Shown here piece by piece: positions 1 through 10,564 of a stretch of 64,000 nucleotides of DNA (the first letter of the stretch is position 1; each line of letters starts with the position of its first letter). The notes beneath the pieces were generated by a model. The model made no database searches. It was not told the DNA's origin and worked only from the letters and a program-made list of their open reading frames with translations. Source of the DNA: Acinetobacter johnsonii CIP 64.6 (lineage in GTDB: Bacteria; Pseudomonadota; Gammaproteobacteria; Pseudomonadales; Moraxellaceae); assembly GCF_000368045.1 (NCBI RefSeq), contig NZ_KB849230.1, positions 1-64,000 of the forward strand, written 5' to 3'. The translations under genes were made by a program, and so were the position numbers.

Positions 1-1003
<1,003 letters not shown>

Positions 1004-1436
1004 TACAACCCCAAACAGTCGTTAATCCCTACAAGTAGGATTAAGACAGTCTATGATGATTTCTCATCACTTCCTTACAGTTTGTTGTTCTGTGTACTTA
1101 AACACTGTACAGCTTCAATTCAATTCACATACCAAAACGCTTGATTCAGTTAATTTCGCTAGTAACTCATTTCTTCAACCTTCATCAATCAGTAATAAAT
1201 CACTGTTAATGTCGATCTTAAAAACGAGTATGAACAAATTATTTCAACTCAAATATATTCTGTTAATGATTTTTCCAGCCTTCGTCAGGTCAGGAAACTG
1301 TGATAAATCACAGAAGTTAATAAAATGTAAACCAATATCTACTTCTTACTAATTTCTGTAATCCAACCTATCTGCGCGAAGCATAGCTTCTTGCTTAAAT
1401 TTCAAGGAAAAACATTGTTTTTCTATTCTTGAAATT
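1004..1436 (-). other. rRNA internal transcribed spacer, tRNA-Ala to 23S
   Basis: This 433-bp AT-rich spacer lies between tRNA-Ala and 23S and should be transcribed as part of the rrn precursor. It should contain the 5' half of the 23S processing stalk near 1004-1060, but the partner half is outside the window and cannot be checked. I found no protein gene in it; the 99-codon ORF at 1053-1352 looks like chance in AT-rich DNA. Confidence 0.8.
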
Positions 1437-1512
1437 TGGTGGAGACTAGGAGAGTCGAACTCCTGACCTCCTGCGTGCAAAGCAGGCGCTCTACCAACTA
1501 AGCTAAGTCCCC
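1437..1512 (-). tRNA. alaT: tRNA-Ala(TGC)
   Basis: The complement folds as a 76-nt tRNA with encoded CCA. The acceptor stem starts GGGGACT, the anticodon stem is CCTGC/GCAGG around loop TTTGCAC (anticodon TGC), and the T-arm carries GTTCGACTC. It sits in the 16S-23S spacer after tRNA-Ile, the usual gammaproteobacterial arrangement, and is released from the rrn precursor by processing. Confidence 0.98.
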
Positions 1513-1580
1513 AGCTTATCAATAAGTCAATGTCTCTGTTTTTCTGTATTCAGCATTTAATAATGCTTGTTAGTCAGATT

Positions 1581-1657
<77 letters not shown>

Positions 1658-1671
1658 TCAGATACATCGTC

Positions 1672-1704
1672 ATGAAGAACAACTTGTTGTGGATTCTTAC
1701 CAAT
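1672..1704 (-). repeat. 3' half of the 16S rRNA processing stalk
   Basis: The plus-strand sequence ATGAAGAACAACTTG at 1672-1686, continuing to about 1700, is the near-perfect reverse complement of the rrn leader at 3372-3404. Only one inserted base and about one mismatch break the match over ~30 nt. In the precursor these halves would pair and loop out the whole 16S rRNA, the standard RNase III substrate. The pairing is read directly; the processing role is inferred from known rrn operons. Confidence 0.8.
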
Positions 1705-1718
1705 CGTCAATCTTTCGT

Positions 1719-3253
<1,535 letters not shown>

Positions 3254-3692
3254 TTAAAAATCATTAGTAGCTTATGGCTACAAATCTTGGCTCATCAATT
3301 TTCTGACAAATATTTCTCAAATAAACTTCGAGTAATTTCTACCATCAATCAATGAAATATTTTCGATCGATCAATCAGTAAAAATCCACACAAGTTGTTC
3401 TTCATAATCTCTTAATGATCTTCTTGCTGATTCGTCATCAGCAAGCTAGGTCGGCTATACTACTCTCTCTCCAGAGAAAGTCAACTGGTTTTGTTAATTA
3501 TTTTAAACTTACTCAAGACTCTCAGATTCTACCGCTTGGGCTAAATCCTTGTTTATCAACAAGTTTTAATCAACATCACCGCCGATGGATGTGCATTCTA
3601 CAGCATTTCTAATCCAACACAACCCCCTTTACTCAATTATTTATAAAAAAATCTCCAACTGTTTACTTATTCGGCAAAATGATGTTTTTTTC
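3254..3692 (-). other. rrn leader and promoter region, no protein gene
   Basis: This gap between 16S and the next gene holds the rrn promoter (3595-3622) and a ~340-nt leader. The leader carries the 5' half of the 16S processing stalk at 3372-3404, whose complement reads ATGAAGAACAACTTGTGTGG. I did not find a clear boxA antitermination element matching the E. coli consensus. The 65-codon ORF at 3415-3612 is antisense to the leader and looks spurious. Confidence 0.8.
3595..3622 (-). promoter_or_regulatory. Candidate rrn P1 promoter
   Basis: On the minus strand a -35 TTGTGT (3617-3622) and a -10 TAGAAT (3595-3600) are separated by 16 bp. They are followed by GCACATCC, the type of start region seen at stable-RNA promoters. 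It lies ~340 bp upstream of 16S. No UP element or Fis sites were scored. Confidence 0.7.
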
Positions 3693-4766
3693 TTATTTCT
3701 TGAGTGAAAAGGGAACAATTTCTCCAATTTCATTTCGATTTTTTTCTTGTGATTTTTTTTCTTGCCACTTTAATGCACGACAATCCACATATTCACAATA
3801 ACCACTTTCGCCCTGTTCCTCATAATTATCCATTTTGAGTTGATATTTAAAGCTACCTACATAACCCGCAGCCAAACCAAATTTAAAATCACCACGACTT
3901 TGAGCGTAAAGATGAATGTGATGTCCCTGCTCATCTTGATAATGCCATTCAAACTCTCGCGGTAAATACATTTTTTGCCCATTGGGAGTTTTCACAGCAG
4001 GATAAACACGATGAACTTGAAAGCGCACCATCCGATCAAACATATGGGTTTGTTGTTTTTGTAAATCACGTATATAGATACGTGACTGTACAATTCGATT
4101 AAACGAATCTCGAATTTGTTCTAACAATAACTGACGCTGATCTACTAGATTAATGACTTGATATGTGAAAAACGCTAAGGGTAAATAACTAAAGTCGATA
4201 CTGCGCGCGTATTCAAAAGCTCCCAACTGGTCAATGTCAAAGCACTGTTCTTTATATTTAACTTCTCCCTGACATCGACACAATACAGACCAATGCTCAG
4301 CAAGACCAAAACGCAATTTGGTGAAATGTGAAATCAGCGGCGTTGTTGTAATTTCAATCTCAAAACTCAATTCTGTGTCTTTTCTTTGAATTTGAAACTT
4401 TGGGAACGCTCCCATGAGTTGTTCTTTGTTGGCAAATTTAAATGTTTTTTCTTGAAATGAACATTCCGCAGAAATTGAATAGCGGTTCAGTTGCCCAGCC
4501 ATATGTGGGCTACTGCTGGCCAATACCGTAGCAGTATCTAAAGGTGTAGTTCTGATTGCACTATTATTGCGAAACATAGGCGTATTGGGCTGACCAATCA
4601 TGCTCAAAAAATTTAAATAATGCAGTGGTGCAGGAAGATTGGGAATGGTTAAAGCTTGATGAATAATTTTATATTTTTTATTGGGCGGATGATAAGCAGG
4701 GAGTGACCGTGAAAGAGCCTGATTAAGTTGTTTAGACTGATCGAGAAAATCTTGAAACAACCACAT
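3693..4766 (-). CDS. Conserved hypothetical protein, 357 aa
   Basis: I do not recognise a function. The protein is soluble-looking, with no signal peptide or transmembrane segment, and is rich in aromatic and beta-strand-like stretches in its middle and C-terminal parts (for example FGLAAGYVGSFKY near residues 295-307). It resembles, from memory only, the DUF6670 proteins common in Acinetobacter; this was not checked. The start ATG at 4766 has GGAG 7-8 nt upstream. It follows pssA on the same strand with a 27-bp gap, so the two may share a transcript. The last ~25 residues are Lys/Glu/Gln rich. Confidence 0.85.
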   Translation of the reverse strand: MWLFQDFLDQSKQLNQALSRSLPAYHPPNKKYKIIHQALTIPNLPAPLHYLNFLSMIGQPNTPMFRNNSAIRTTPLDTATVLASSSPHMAGQLNRYSISAECSFQEKTFKFANKEQLMGAFPKFQIQRKDTELSFEIEITTTPLISHFTKLRFGLAEHWSVLCRCQGEVKYKEQCFDIDQLGAFEYARSIDFSYLPLAFFTYQVINLVDQRQLLLEQIRDSFNRIVQSRIYIRDLQKQQTHMFDRMVRFQVHRVYPAVKTPNGQKMYLPREFEWHYQDEQGHHIHLYAQSRGDFKFGLAAGYVGSFKYQLKMDNYEEQGESGYCEYVDCRALKWQEKKSQEKNRNEIGEIVPFSLKK

Positions 4767-4793
4767 ATCATACTCCTTCTACATATCATTAAC

Positions 4794-5624
4794 TCATGAT
4801 GGGCTGTGCTGACGTCGTGCTAAAAACGTAGTAATAAAGCCAGATAATGTATAAATCAAGGAAATGACCAAAATACCGACAGGAATATTGTAAGTTATTG
4901 CAGCAAAAATAAAGACCGCGATAGGAAGGACAAAAAATGGTACTCGCTTACGATCTACCGTTTTAAATGAATAATATTTAATATTCGAAATCATGAGGAG
5001 CCCCACAGACACAATCACTGCTGCACTGATGGCTTGAATACCCCGCTCACGAATATCAAAAATTTCGGGGAAATCGAGTCCGACCCAAACCAATGAAATA
5101 ATAATAATCGCAGCAAGTGGACTAGCTACACCAATAAAGTAACGCTTATCGACCACACCAATTTGCACATTAAAACGAGCTAGACGGAACGCAGCACAGG
5201 CAGTGTAGACAAAACAACACGCCAAACCTATGCGACCGAGCGAATCCAAACTCCAGCTATACATCAAAATAGCGGGTGCAACACCGAACGCCAATAGATC
5301 AGATAAAGAATCATACTGTTCACCAAAAGCACTCTGCGCACCAATGGCTCGTGCAACGCGACCGTCCAAGCCATCCAATAACGCTGCCAAGAAAATGGCA
5401 TAAATCGCTTGCTGGAAGTTGCCATTCATACTGGCAATGATGGAATAAAAGCCTGACAACAACGCTGCCGTTGTAATCAGGTTCGGCCACAAATAAATAC
5501 CTCGACGTTTTACTTTTTGACCTTCCTGTGTGTGCTCTTCTTCTTCCACCTCGAAAGTAATCCCATCAAAAGTAGGCGTACTGCGGGGTGAAGATTCGCT
5601 TTCAGGTTTATTTATATTTGTCAT
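4794..5624 (-). CDS. pssA: CDP-diacylglycerol--serine O-phosphatidyltransferase
   Basis: This integral membrane enzyme joins CDP-diacylglycerol and L-serine to make phosphatidylserine, the precursor of phosphatidylethanolamine. The CDP-alcohol phosphotransferase signature DGx2ARx8Gx3Dx3D is intact (DGRVAR then G, D and D about residues 86-108). Several hydrophobic segments follow, and the N-terminal ~40 residues are acidic and cytoplasmic-looking. At 276 aa it is the type-II (Bacillus/alpha-proteobacterial-like) enzyme, not the PLD-fold PssA of E. coli. It precedes the 357-aa hypothetical gene on the same strand. Confidence 0.93.
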   Translation of the reverse strand: MTNINKPESESSPRSTPTFDGITFEVEEEEHTQEGQKVKRRGIYLWPNLITTAALLSGFYSIIASMNGNFQQAIYAIFLAALLDGLDGRVARAIGAQSAFGEQYDSLSDLLAFGVAPAILMYSWSLDSLGRIGLACCFVYTACAAFRLARFNVQIGVVDKRYFIGVASPLAAIIIISLVWVGLDFPEIFDIRERGIQAISAAVIVSVGLLMISNIKYYSFKTVDRKRVPFFVLPIAVFIFAAITYNIPVGILVISLIYTLSGFITTFLARRQHSPS

Positions 5625-5667
5625 TCTCTGTCGATCCTAATGTAGCCTTTTCTCTTATAGTCTATCT

Positions 5668-6525
5668 TTATTCGCCAACTAACCAACGAACAGCAGCATG
5701 ACCACCATTTTCACTCATACGCAAATGTGGGAATAACCATTGTAGCGCTTCATCTGCATCTTCAGAAAACTTCCAAGGTGGGTTAATCACCAATAGACCA
5801 CAACCGTTTAAGCCCACTGGAGTATCATCTGGCCAAACACATACTTCACAGATCAACTGACGACGAATACCGGTTTTAATCATTTTCTTTTCAAAACGGT
5901 CAATCATGGCGCGGTCTTTGATTGGATACCAAATTGCAAACACACCCGTTGGCCATTTTTTATATGCAGTCGCTATGAGATCAACCAATTGAGGGAAATC
6001 TTTACGCTCCACTTCGTAAGGTGGATCAATCATCACCAATCCGCGTTTTTCTTTGGGTGGAATAACACCAAATAGCCCTTCATATGCATCGCGCTCATGT
6101 AAGCCTGCGCGTTTATCACGAACGTTGTAATACAACTGTTGGAATACATCACGCTGCATTTCAAAAATGGTGGCTTTATCGATTTCGCGCATGCCTTCCA
6201 ATGCAAACCACGGCGAACCTGGATAAGCGCCTTTACCTGAACCTTCACGCATTTTTTCAACAATTTTTAAATACTGCTGAACACCCTCAGGTGCATTACG
6301 CTTAATCGAGTCATCAAGTTTTACTAAACGGTGAATACCATTTAAAAACTCACCCGACTTTTGTGCTTCTGAAGTTGATAAATCATATTTACCAGCACCG
6401 CCATGCGTATCAATATAACGATACGGTTTATCTTTTTGATTGAGGCGAGTCAAAATCTGAAGCAAAAGGACATGCTTCATGACATCTGCAAAGTTACCTG
6501 CATGGAAGTGGTGACGGTAATTCAT
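5668..6525 (-). CDS. rlmJ: 23S rRNA (adenine(2030)-N6)-methyltransferase RlmJ
   Basis: This 285-residue SAM-dependent enzyme methylates A2030 of 23S rRNA. It begins MNYRHHFHAGNFADVMKH, the family's signature N-terminus, and holds the catalytic DPPY motif in VMIDPPYEVERKD. I chose the ATG at 6525 because AGGA lies upstream and the conserved N-terminus starts there; an in-frame upstream start would add 24 unconserved residues. The divergent oxygenase gene begins 118 bp away. Confidence 0.95.
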   Translation of the reverse strand: MNYRHHFHAGNFADVMKHVLLLQILTRLNQKDKPYRYIDTHGGAGKYDLSTSEAQKSGEFLNGIHRLVKLDDSIKRNAPEGVQQYLKIVEKMREGSGKGAYPGSPWFALEGMREIDKATIFEMQRDVFQQLYYNVRDKRAGLHERDAYEGLFGVIPPKEKRGLVMIDPPYEVERKDFPQLVDLIATAYKKWPTGVFAIWYPIKDRAMIDRFEKKMIKTGIRRQLICEVCVWPDDTPVGLNGCGLLVINPPWKFSEDADEALQWLFPHLRMSENGGHAAVRWLVGE

Positions 6526-6643
6526 GTTTCTATCATTCCTAAAATCAATGAGTATTTTAGCATGAAAAATAGTTTCGTTCAGATTGCTTTCATACACTAG
6601 AATAACCGTGGCTTTTCTTTGTCTTTTTTAGGTTAATAATGTA

Positions 6644-7246
6644 ATGGAAGCAGTTCTTCTCCCAAAGTATTGGAATGTTGATCAAATCCTAGATGATTTA
6701 GATCAACATGGTTTTGCCATCATTGATGACGCCTATTCTAATGACTATGTACATCAACTCATTGAAGAATGTACTTCGAACTTAAACCGCTTTCGTGAAG
6801 CCGCTATTCAAAACGGTGTCATCAGCAAGATCCGTAGTGATCACATTTTATGGCTCAATCCCGAGCTCGTTATTTCCCATCAACATGTTCAAGCCCTTTA
6901 TAGTTTGGGTCAGGAACTAAATCGTGCCTTTTATCTTGGTATTCGAGACGTCGAAGCACATTTTGCTTGCTATAACGCTGGCGAGTTTTATGCCCTGCAC
7001 CGTGATAACCCTCAAGGCAAAAATGGCCGCATGATTTCTACGGTTTATTATTTACACGAAGACTGGCAAGACGGTTGGGGCGGTGAACTTCATCTACAAG
7101 ATAAAAATGACATTTGGCATGTACTACAACCTAAACCGAATCGTATTGCATTGTTTCAAAGTGACTTACTGCATGAGGTTTTAGAAGCCAAACATCAGCG
7201 TTTATCGATTACTGGGTGGTTACGGAGTGACAGTACAATCCTGTGA
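6644..7246 (+). CDS. 2-oxoglutarate/Fe(II)-dependent oxygenase, prolyl-4-hydroxylase-like
   Basis: This 200-residue soluble protein has the double-stranded beta-helix metal site of the 2OG-Fe(II) oxygenase superfamily: HxD at His119-Asp121 (YALHRDNP), distal His177 (LLHEVLE), and Arg186 as the likely 2-oxoglutarate-binding residue (QRLSITGW). The GGELHL strand before the distal His is also typical. Family members hydroxylate peptidyl or small-molecule substrates; the substrate here is unknown. It is divergent from rlmJ and followed by a 175-aa gene 72 bp downstream. Confidence 0.87.
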   Translation: MEAVLLPKYWNVDQILDDLDQHGFAIIDDAYSNDYVHQLIEECTSNLNRFREAAIQNGVISKIRSDHILWLNPELVISHQHVQALYSLGQELNRAFYLGIRDVEAHFACYNAGEFYALHRDNPQGKNGRMISTVYYLHEDWQDGWGGELHLQDKNDIWHVLQPKPNRIALFQSDLLHEVLEAKHQRLSITGWLRSDSTIL

Positions 7247-7278
7247 TTCAAGCAAAAAGACTTTAAATTGTAAGAAGT

Positions 7279-7311
7279 ATCCTCATATACTGAACATCAA
7301 TTGATGAGGAT
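7279..7311 (+). promoter_or_regulatory. Inverted repeat covering the ribosome binding site of the next gene
   Basis: The arms ATCCTCAT (7279-7286) and ATGAGGAT (7304-7311) are perfect reverse complements around a 17-nt loop. The second arm includes the GAGG Shine-Dalgarno (7306-7309) of the gene starting at 7319. If transcribed whole, the stem would hide the ribosome binding site. A possible promoter, TTTAAA (7262-7267) and TATACT (7285-7290) with 17-bp spacing, would start inside the loop. In that case the repeat would act as a DNA operator instead. Confidence 0.5.
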
Positions 7312-7318
7312 GTAACCG

Positions 7319-7846
7319 ATGCGTGCCAGCAGTCAACAAATTATTCAGCGTATTGGTGAAACAGATCAACTCTACCTACAAGGCAATAGCCCTGAATTAG
7401 CCCTTGAGCGTGCTGATTTGCGCTTACAGTTGGTCACACTAAGCCAACTACGTCAAGAGCAAGTCCACTTTTTACAAGAAGCGGTGGTATTACTTGAGCA
7501 AGGTCGAATTGAGTTTGAGGAAATGCCTCTGTCTTTGTACCTCAATTTGTCTTTGCACCTTGCAAAGGCTTATATGCTGTACTTTGAAATCACCAAAGAA
7601 GATCGCTTTGCGTTGATTACACAGCAAATTCTAAAACCGCTGACCAGCTATGGTCAGGGCGATATTTACCTGTTTTTGGCCTATGCCTCGGTCAGTCGAA
7701 AAGAGTCAGCATTGGCACGGCACTGGCTTGGCAAATATGCGAAAAGCACCGAGTTTGATTTCGTTTTACTGCGTGAACATGCCGCTTTTGTTGACCTTCA
7801 TCAAGAAGATTGGTTTATCAAGCTGATGCAAAGTAAACTGCACTAA
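7319..7846 (+). CDS. Conserved hypothetical protein, 175 aa, all-helical
   Basis: I do not recognise a family. The sequence is almost entirely amphipathic helix, with Leu-, Gln- and Glu-rich stretches such as LEQGRIEFEEMPLSLYLNLS, reminiscent of tetratricopeptide-like folds. There is no signal peptide or membrane segment, so it is likely cytoplasmic. GAGG lies 9 nt before the ATG and is part of an inverted repeat (7279-7311). A strong hairpin terminator follows at 7858-7887. It could share a transcript with the 2OG oxygenase 72 bp upstream. Confidence 0.8.
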   Translation: MRASSQQIIQRIGETDQLYLQGNSPELALERADLRLQLVTLSQLRQEQVHFLQEAVVLLEQGRIEFEEMPLSLYLNLSLHLAKAYMLYFEITKEDRFALITQQILKPLTSYGQGDIYLFLAYASVSRKESALARHWLGKYAKSTEFDFVLLREHAAFVDLHQEDWFIKLMQSKLH

Positions 7847-7857
7847 AATGCACAAAT

Positions 7858-7887
7858 AAAAAACGCCTGAAATCAGGCGTTTTTTTA
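7858..7887. terminator. Bidirectional rho-independent terminator
   Basis: The hairpin ACGCCTGA/TCAGGCGT has a two-base loop and is flanked by A-rich and T-rich tracts on both sides. It can end the 175-aa gene (plus) and the DUF2789 gene (minus). Confidence 0.85.
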
Positions 7888-7930
7888 TGGGTCAATTCTA
7901 CAATTCAAATGCCAACGGCATAAAATCAAT

Positions 7931-8188
7931 TTAGGCAGTTTGAAGTTTATAAGCATCAAGATGTAGCTGTTGATTGAGTTCATCAACCATAATCGCCCAA
8001 TCATCATCTTGAACCAAATGACTGATTAATAGCGCACGTTGTGCGGAATTCCAAAACGGTGCGTCGTGTAAAGATTGATGAGCAGGAAGTTGATGCGTAC
8101 GAATATATAACTCGATGGCAGCCGCACTATTGGCGAGTCCCAGTTGCGAAAATAAAAGCTCTAAGGATGGTTTATGTTGACTGAGCAT
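7931..8188 (-). CDS. DUF2789 family protein, copy 1
   Basis: This 85-residue protein is of the small DUF2789 family, whose function is unknown. The pattern PSLELLFSQLGL, then IELYIRTHQL, PFWNSAQRALL and DDWAIMVDELNQQLH matches its neighbour at 8294-8557 almost position for position. It is predicted helical and cytoplasmic. The start has a strong AAGGAGG five bases before ATG. It lies 105 bp downstream of its paralogue on the same strand; the gap contains an AT-rich stretch. Confidence 0.88.
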   Translation of the reverse strand: MLSQHKPSLELLFSQLGLANSAAAIELYIRTHQLPAHQSLHDAPFWNSAQRALLISHLVQDDDWAIMVDELNQQLHLDAYKLQTA

Positions 8189-8293
8189 CTCGGCCTCCTT
8201 ATCAATACTATTGTCAATTATTATTGAATTAACTTATATGTATTTTCTAAAAAAACCTAGTCATAAAACTAGATTTGTTGTTTCAATTTGTGA

Positions 8294-8557
8294 TTATAAA
8301 TGACACGAACCTGAAAGCGTATGTTCTGTATGTAATTGTTCATTTAACAAGTCGACCACCATTGCCCATTCATCATCTTTTTTCCAATTACTGATAATGA
8401 AGTCATGCTGTGCTTTTGACCAAAAGGGTGCTTTATGCAATGGAACGTCTGAAGTAAGTTGGTGTGTTTCAATAAACTGATCGATTGCTTCCGCACTCGC
8501 ATCAAGCCCCAATTGTTCAAATAAAAGTTCTAAAGTCGGTTGTTGGTCAAACATCAT
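8294..8557 (-). CDS. DUF2789 family protein, copy 2
   Basis: This 87-residue protein is a paralogue of the 7931-8188 product (PTLELLFEQLGLDASAEAID, PFWSKAQHDFI, DDEWAMVVDLLNEQLH). The start is one of two adjacent ATGs (8557 or 8554); AGGAG lies 4 or 7 nt upstream, slightly favouring the second. An in-frame TTG four codons further upstream overlaps the Shine-Dalgarno and is unlikely. Function is unknown. The pair looks like a tandem duplication that has since diverged. Confidence 0.88.
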   Translation of the reverse strand: MMFDQQPTLELLFEQLGLDASAEAIDQFIETHQLTSDVPLHKAPFWSKAQHDFIISNWKKDDEWAMVVDLLNEQLHTEHTLSGSCHL

Positions 8558-8667
8558 TGTTCTCCTCAAGCCCTGATCATGCCCTTTTAGAATAAACCTT
8601 TGGGCACCTATGCTCAGTTGTATCTACATCACAGCATGTTATTTTTTGTTCAATAAACACCCCATAT

Positions 8668-8696
8668 AAAAAAGCACCCCAAATGGAGTGCTTTTT
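8668..8696 (-). terminator. Rho-independent terminator of mdh
   Basis: On the minus strand AAAGCACTCC and GGGGTGCTTT pair around ATTT and are followed by T6. It sits 32 bp past the mdh stop codon. Confidence 0.8.
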
Positions 8697-8727
8697 CAAA
8701 ACAGATCTTGAACAGATCAGTTTTTAA

Positions 8728-9714
8728 TTATTTAAGCATGTCAGCAATTGCTGCGCGCTCTTCTTCAAGTTCTTGAAGAGTTTTGTCCATACGCTCACGG
8801 CTGAACGCATCGATTTCTAGGCCTTCAACACGTGTGTATTCGCCATTTTCGCAAGTTACAGGAACACCGTACATTACGCCTTCAGGAATACCATAAGAAC
8901 CGTCAGAAGGAATACCCATCGTTACCCATTCGCCATTTGTGCCAAGAGCCCAATCGCGCATATGGTCGATCGCAGCGTTCGCAGCTGAAGCTGCTGAAGA
9001 CAAACCACGCGCTTCGATAATCGCAGCACCACGTTTACCAACAGTTGGAAGGAATACATTCGCGTTCCAGTCAGCATCGTTGATTTTGTCTTTTAAGCTT
9101 TCGCCGTTTACAGTTGCAAAACGGTAGTCAGCATACATTGTTGGAGAGTGGTTACCCCAAACAGTCATGTTTTTGATGTCTGCTACAGCAACACCCGCTT
9201 TTTGAGCAATTTGAGTCAACGCACGGTTGTGGTCAAGACGTAACATTGCTGTAAAGTTTTTCGCTGGAAGATCTGGAGCAGATTTCATTGCGATGTAAGC
9301 ATTTGTATTTGCAGGGTTACCTACAACAAGTACTTTAACGTCACGGCTAGCAACTTCGTTTAGTGCTTGACCTTGACCGATGAAGATTTCACCGTTCACT
9401 TTCAATAAGTCAGCACGTTCCATACCAGGACCACGTGGACGTGAACCAACCAATAACGCGTAGTCAGCATCTTTAAATGCAACTTTTGGATCATCAGTAC
9501 CGATCATGCCAGCCAATAATGGGAAAGCACAGTCGTCTAATTCCATCATTACGCCTTTAAGCGCAGCTTGAGCTTTCTCAAAAGGAACTTCTAACAATTG
9601 CAGAATAACTGGTTGGTCTTTACCTAACATTTCGCCACTAGCGATACGGAATAATAGGCTATAACCGATTTGACCAGCAGCGCCAGTAACGGCAACGCGA
9701 ACAGGTTGCTTCAT
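8728..9714 (-). CDS. mdh: Malate dehydrogenase (NAD)
   Basis: This 328-residue enzyme oxidises malate to oxaloacetate in the TCA cycle. The N-terminal Rossmann motif is TGAAGQIG, the substrate-binding Arg residues lie in VGSRPRGPGMERADLL, and the proton-relay His is in VWGNHSPTMY. The sequence is the cytosolic-eukaryote-like type used by many proteobacteria, longer than the 312-residue E. coli enzyme. It is monocistronic: a terminator lies just downstream and ~170 bp of AT-rich, promoter-sized DNA lies upstream. Confidence 0.97.
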   Translation of the reverse strand: MKQPVRVAVTGAAGQIGYSLLFRIASGEMLGKDQPVILQLLEVPFEKAQAALKGVMMELDDCAFPLLAGMIGTDDPKVAFKDADYALLVGSRPRGPGMERADLLKVNGEIFIGQGQALNEVASRDVKVLVVGNPANTNAYIAMKSAPDLPAKNFTAMLRLDHNRALTQIAQKAGVAVADIKNMTVWGNHSPTMYADYRFATVNGESLKDKINDADWNANVFLPTVGKRGAAIIEARGLSSAASAANAAIDHMRDWALGTNGEWVTMGIPSDGSYGIPEGVMYGVPVTCENGEYTRVEGLEIDAFSRERMDKTLQELEEERAAIADMLK

Positions 9715-9883
9715 GTACTTATCTCCATTTGAGGAACGTTATATGATTAAATAGCTGTTCTATCTAATCTTAATAATCATAAACGGCAAAGATTGTACTC
9801 CAATACTTTGGCAGATGCATGTAAAAGAGAATGAATTCCAACAAAAGTATGATAGGAAATATAAATTAATTTAGGGAAAGAGA

Positions 9884-10546
9884 TTAGTAAGAACCCTTGA
9901 TCGCAAAAGAATTTGGGCAGTTTTCTTGTATATTCTCTGCACAACCTTTGTACTGACCATTGGGTTTATAACAGACCTTGACTTCGGTCAAAATATTGGT
10001 TTGACGGTGAGTACGGCAGCTAAAACGCAGCCCGCTTGCAGGTAGTCCAGGATTCAAACGTTGGAACTGTCCACGTAAGCTATGCAGTTGCGCGGTTTTA
10101 TTTTCAGATGAAGTCAAATCTGCGGGAATTTTTAAACGTTCTGCATAATTAATCACGTTACGAAAATATTGACTGGCACTCATCGGCACACACCCCCCAA
10201 TCTCTGCCCACAATTGGCGACGTGCATGCTCATCGGGCATCACCCTAGCCACCACTTTGGCCTGAAGTGGTGACAGCACTGCTGAGGAATTGGTCTGACA
10301 CTCTCGTGTTGTAGTTTCAGGATACAAGCCAGTGATGTTGAGCGAATAGCCTTCCAAACATTTCCGTTTCTTTGAGCCTTGGTTATCGAACAAACACACG
10401 GCGGGTGTCATTTGAACTTCCATCACATAGCCAAACACGGTCGGTGTTGCATGGGCTGATGTCGCAAAAAATCCCATAGCTATGCCGCTGCTGATCAACA
10501 GCAGAAGCTTTTGCGTTAAGACTGATTGGGATGACATCAAAACCAT
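9884..10546 (-). CDS. Secreted RNase T2/RNase I homologue lacking the catalytic residues
   Basis: This 220-residue protein has a signal peptide (cleavage likely after AHA, residue 33). It aligns by eye with E. coli RNase I along its length: YVMEVQMTPAVC for YVLALSWQTGFC, LNITGLYP for LTVHGLWP, a Cys-containing WAEIGGC for YAKHGAC, then FSCRT...LTEVKVC and a final SFAIKGSY. The first catalytic His is Thr72. In the second motif the His is Ile116, the Lys is Glu115 and the Glu is Leu112. Many cysteines remain, consistent with a disulphide-rich periplasmic fold. It should not cut RNA by the T2 mechanism and could bind RNA or act as an inhibitor. It starts 18 bp after slt, so it is probably in the same operon. 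Confidence 0.75.
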   Translation of the reverse strand: MVLMSSQSVLTQKLLLLISSGIAMGFFATSAHATPTVFGYVMEVQMTPAVCLFDNQGSKKRKCLEGYSLNITGLYPETTTRECQTNSSAVLSPLQAKVVARVMPDEHARRQLWAEIGGCVPMSASQYFRNVINYAERLKIPADLTSSENKTAQLHSLRGQFQRLNPGLPASGLRFSCRTHRQTNILTEVKVCYKPNGQYKGCAENIQENCPNSFAIKGSY

Positions 10547-10564
10547 AAAATGCCTAGGCCTTTA

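Noticed and set aside
1053..1352. 99-aa ORF in the tRNA-Ala to 23S spacer
   Set aside because: Antisense to the rrn precursor, AT-rich chance ORF without a Shine-Dalgarno or recognisable sequence.
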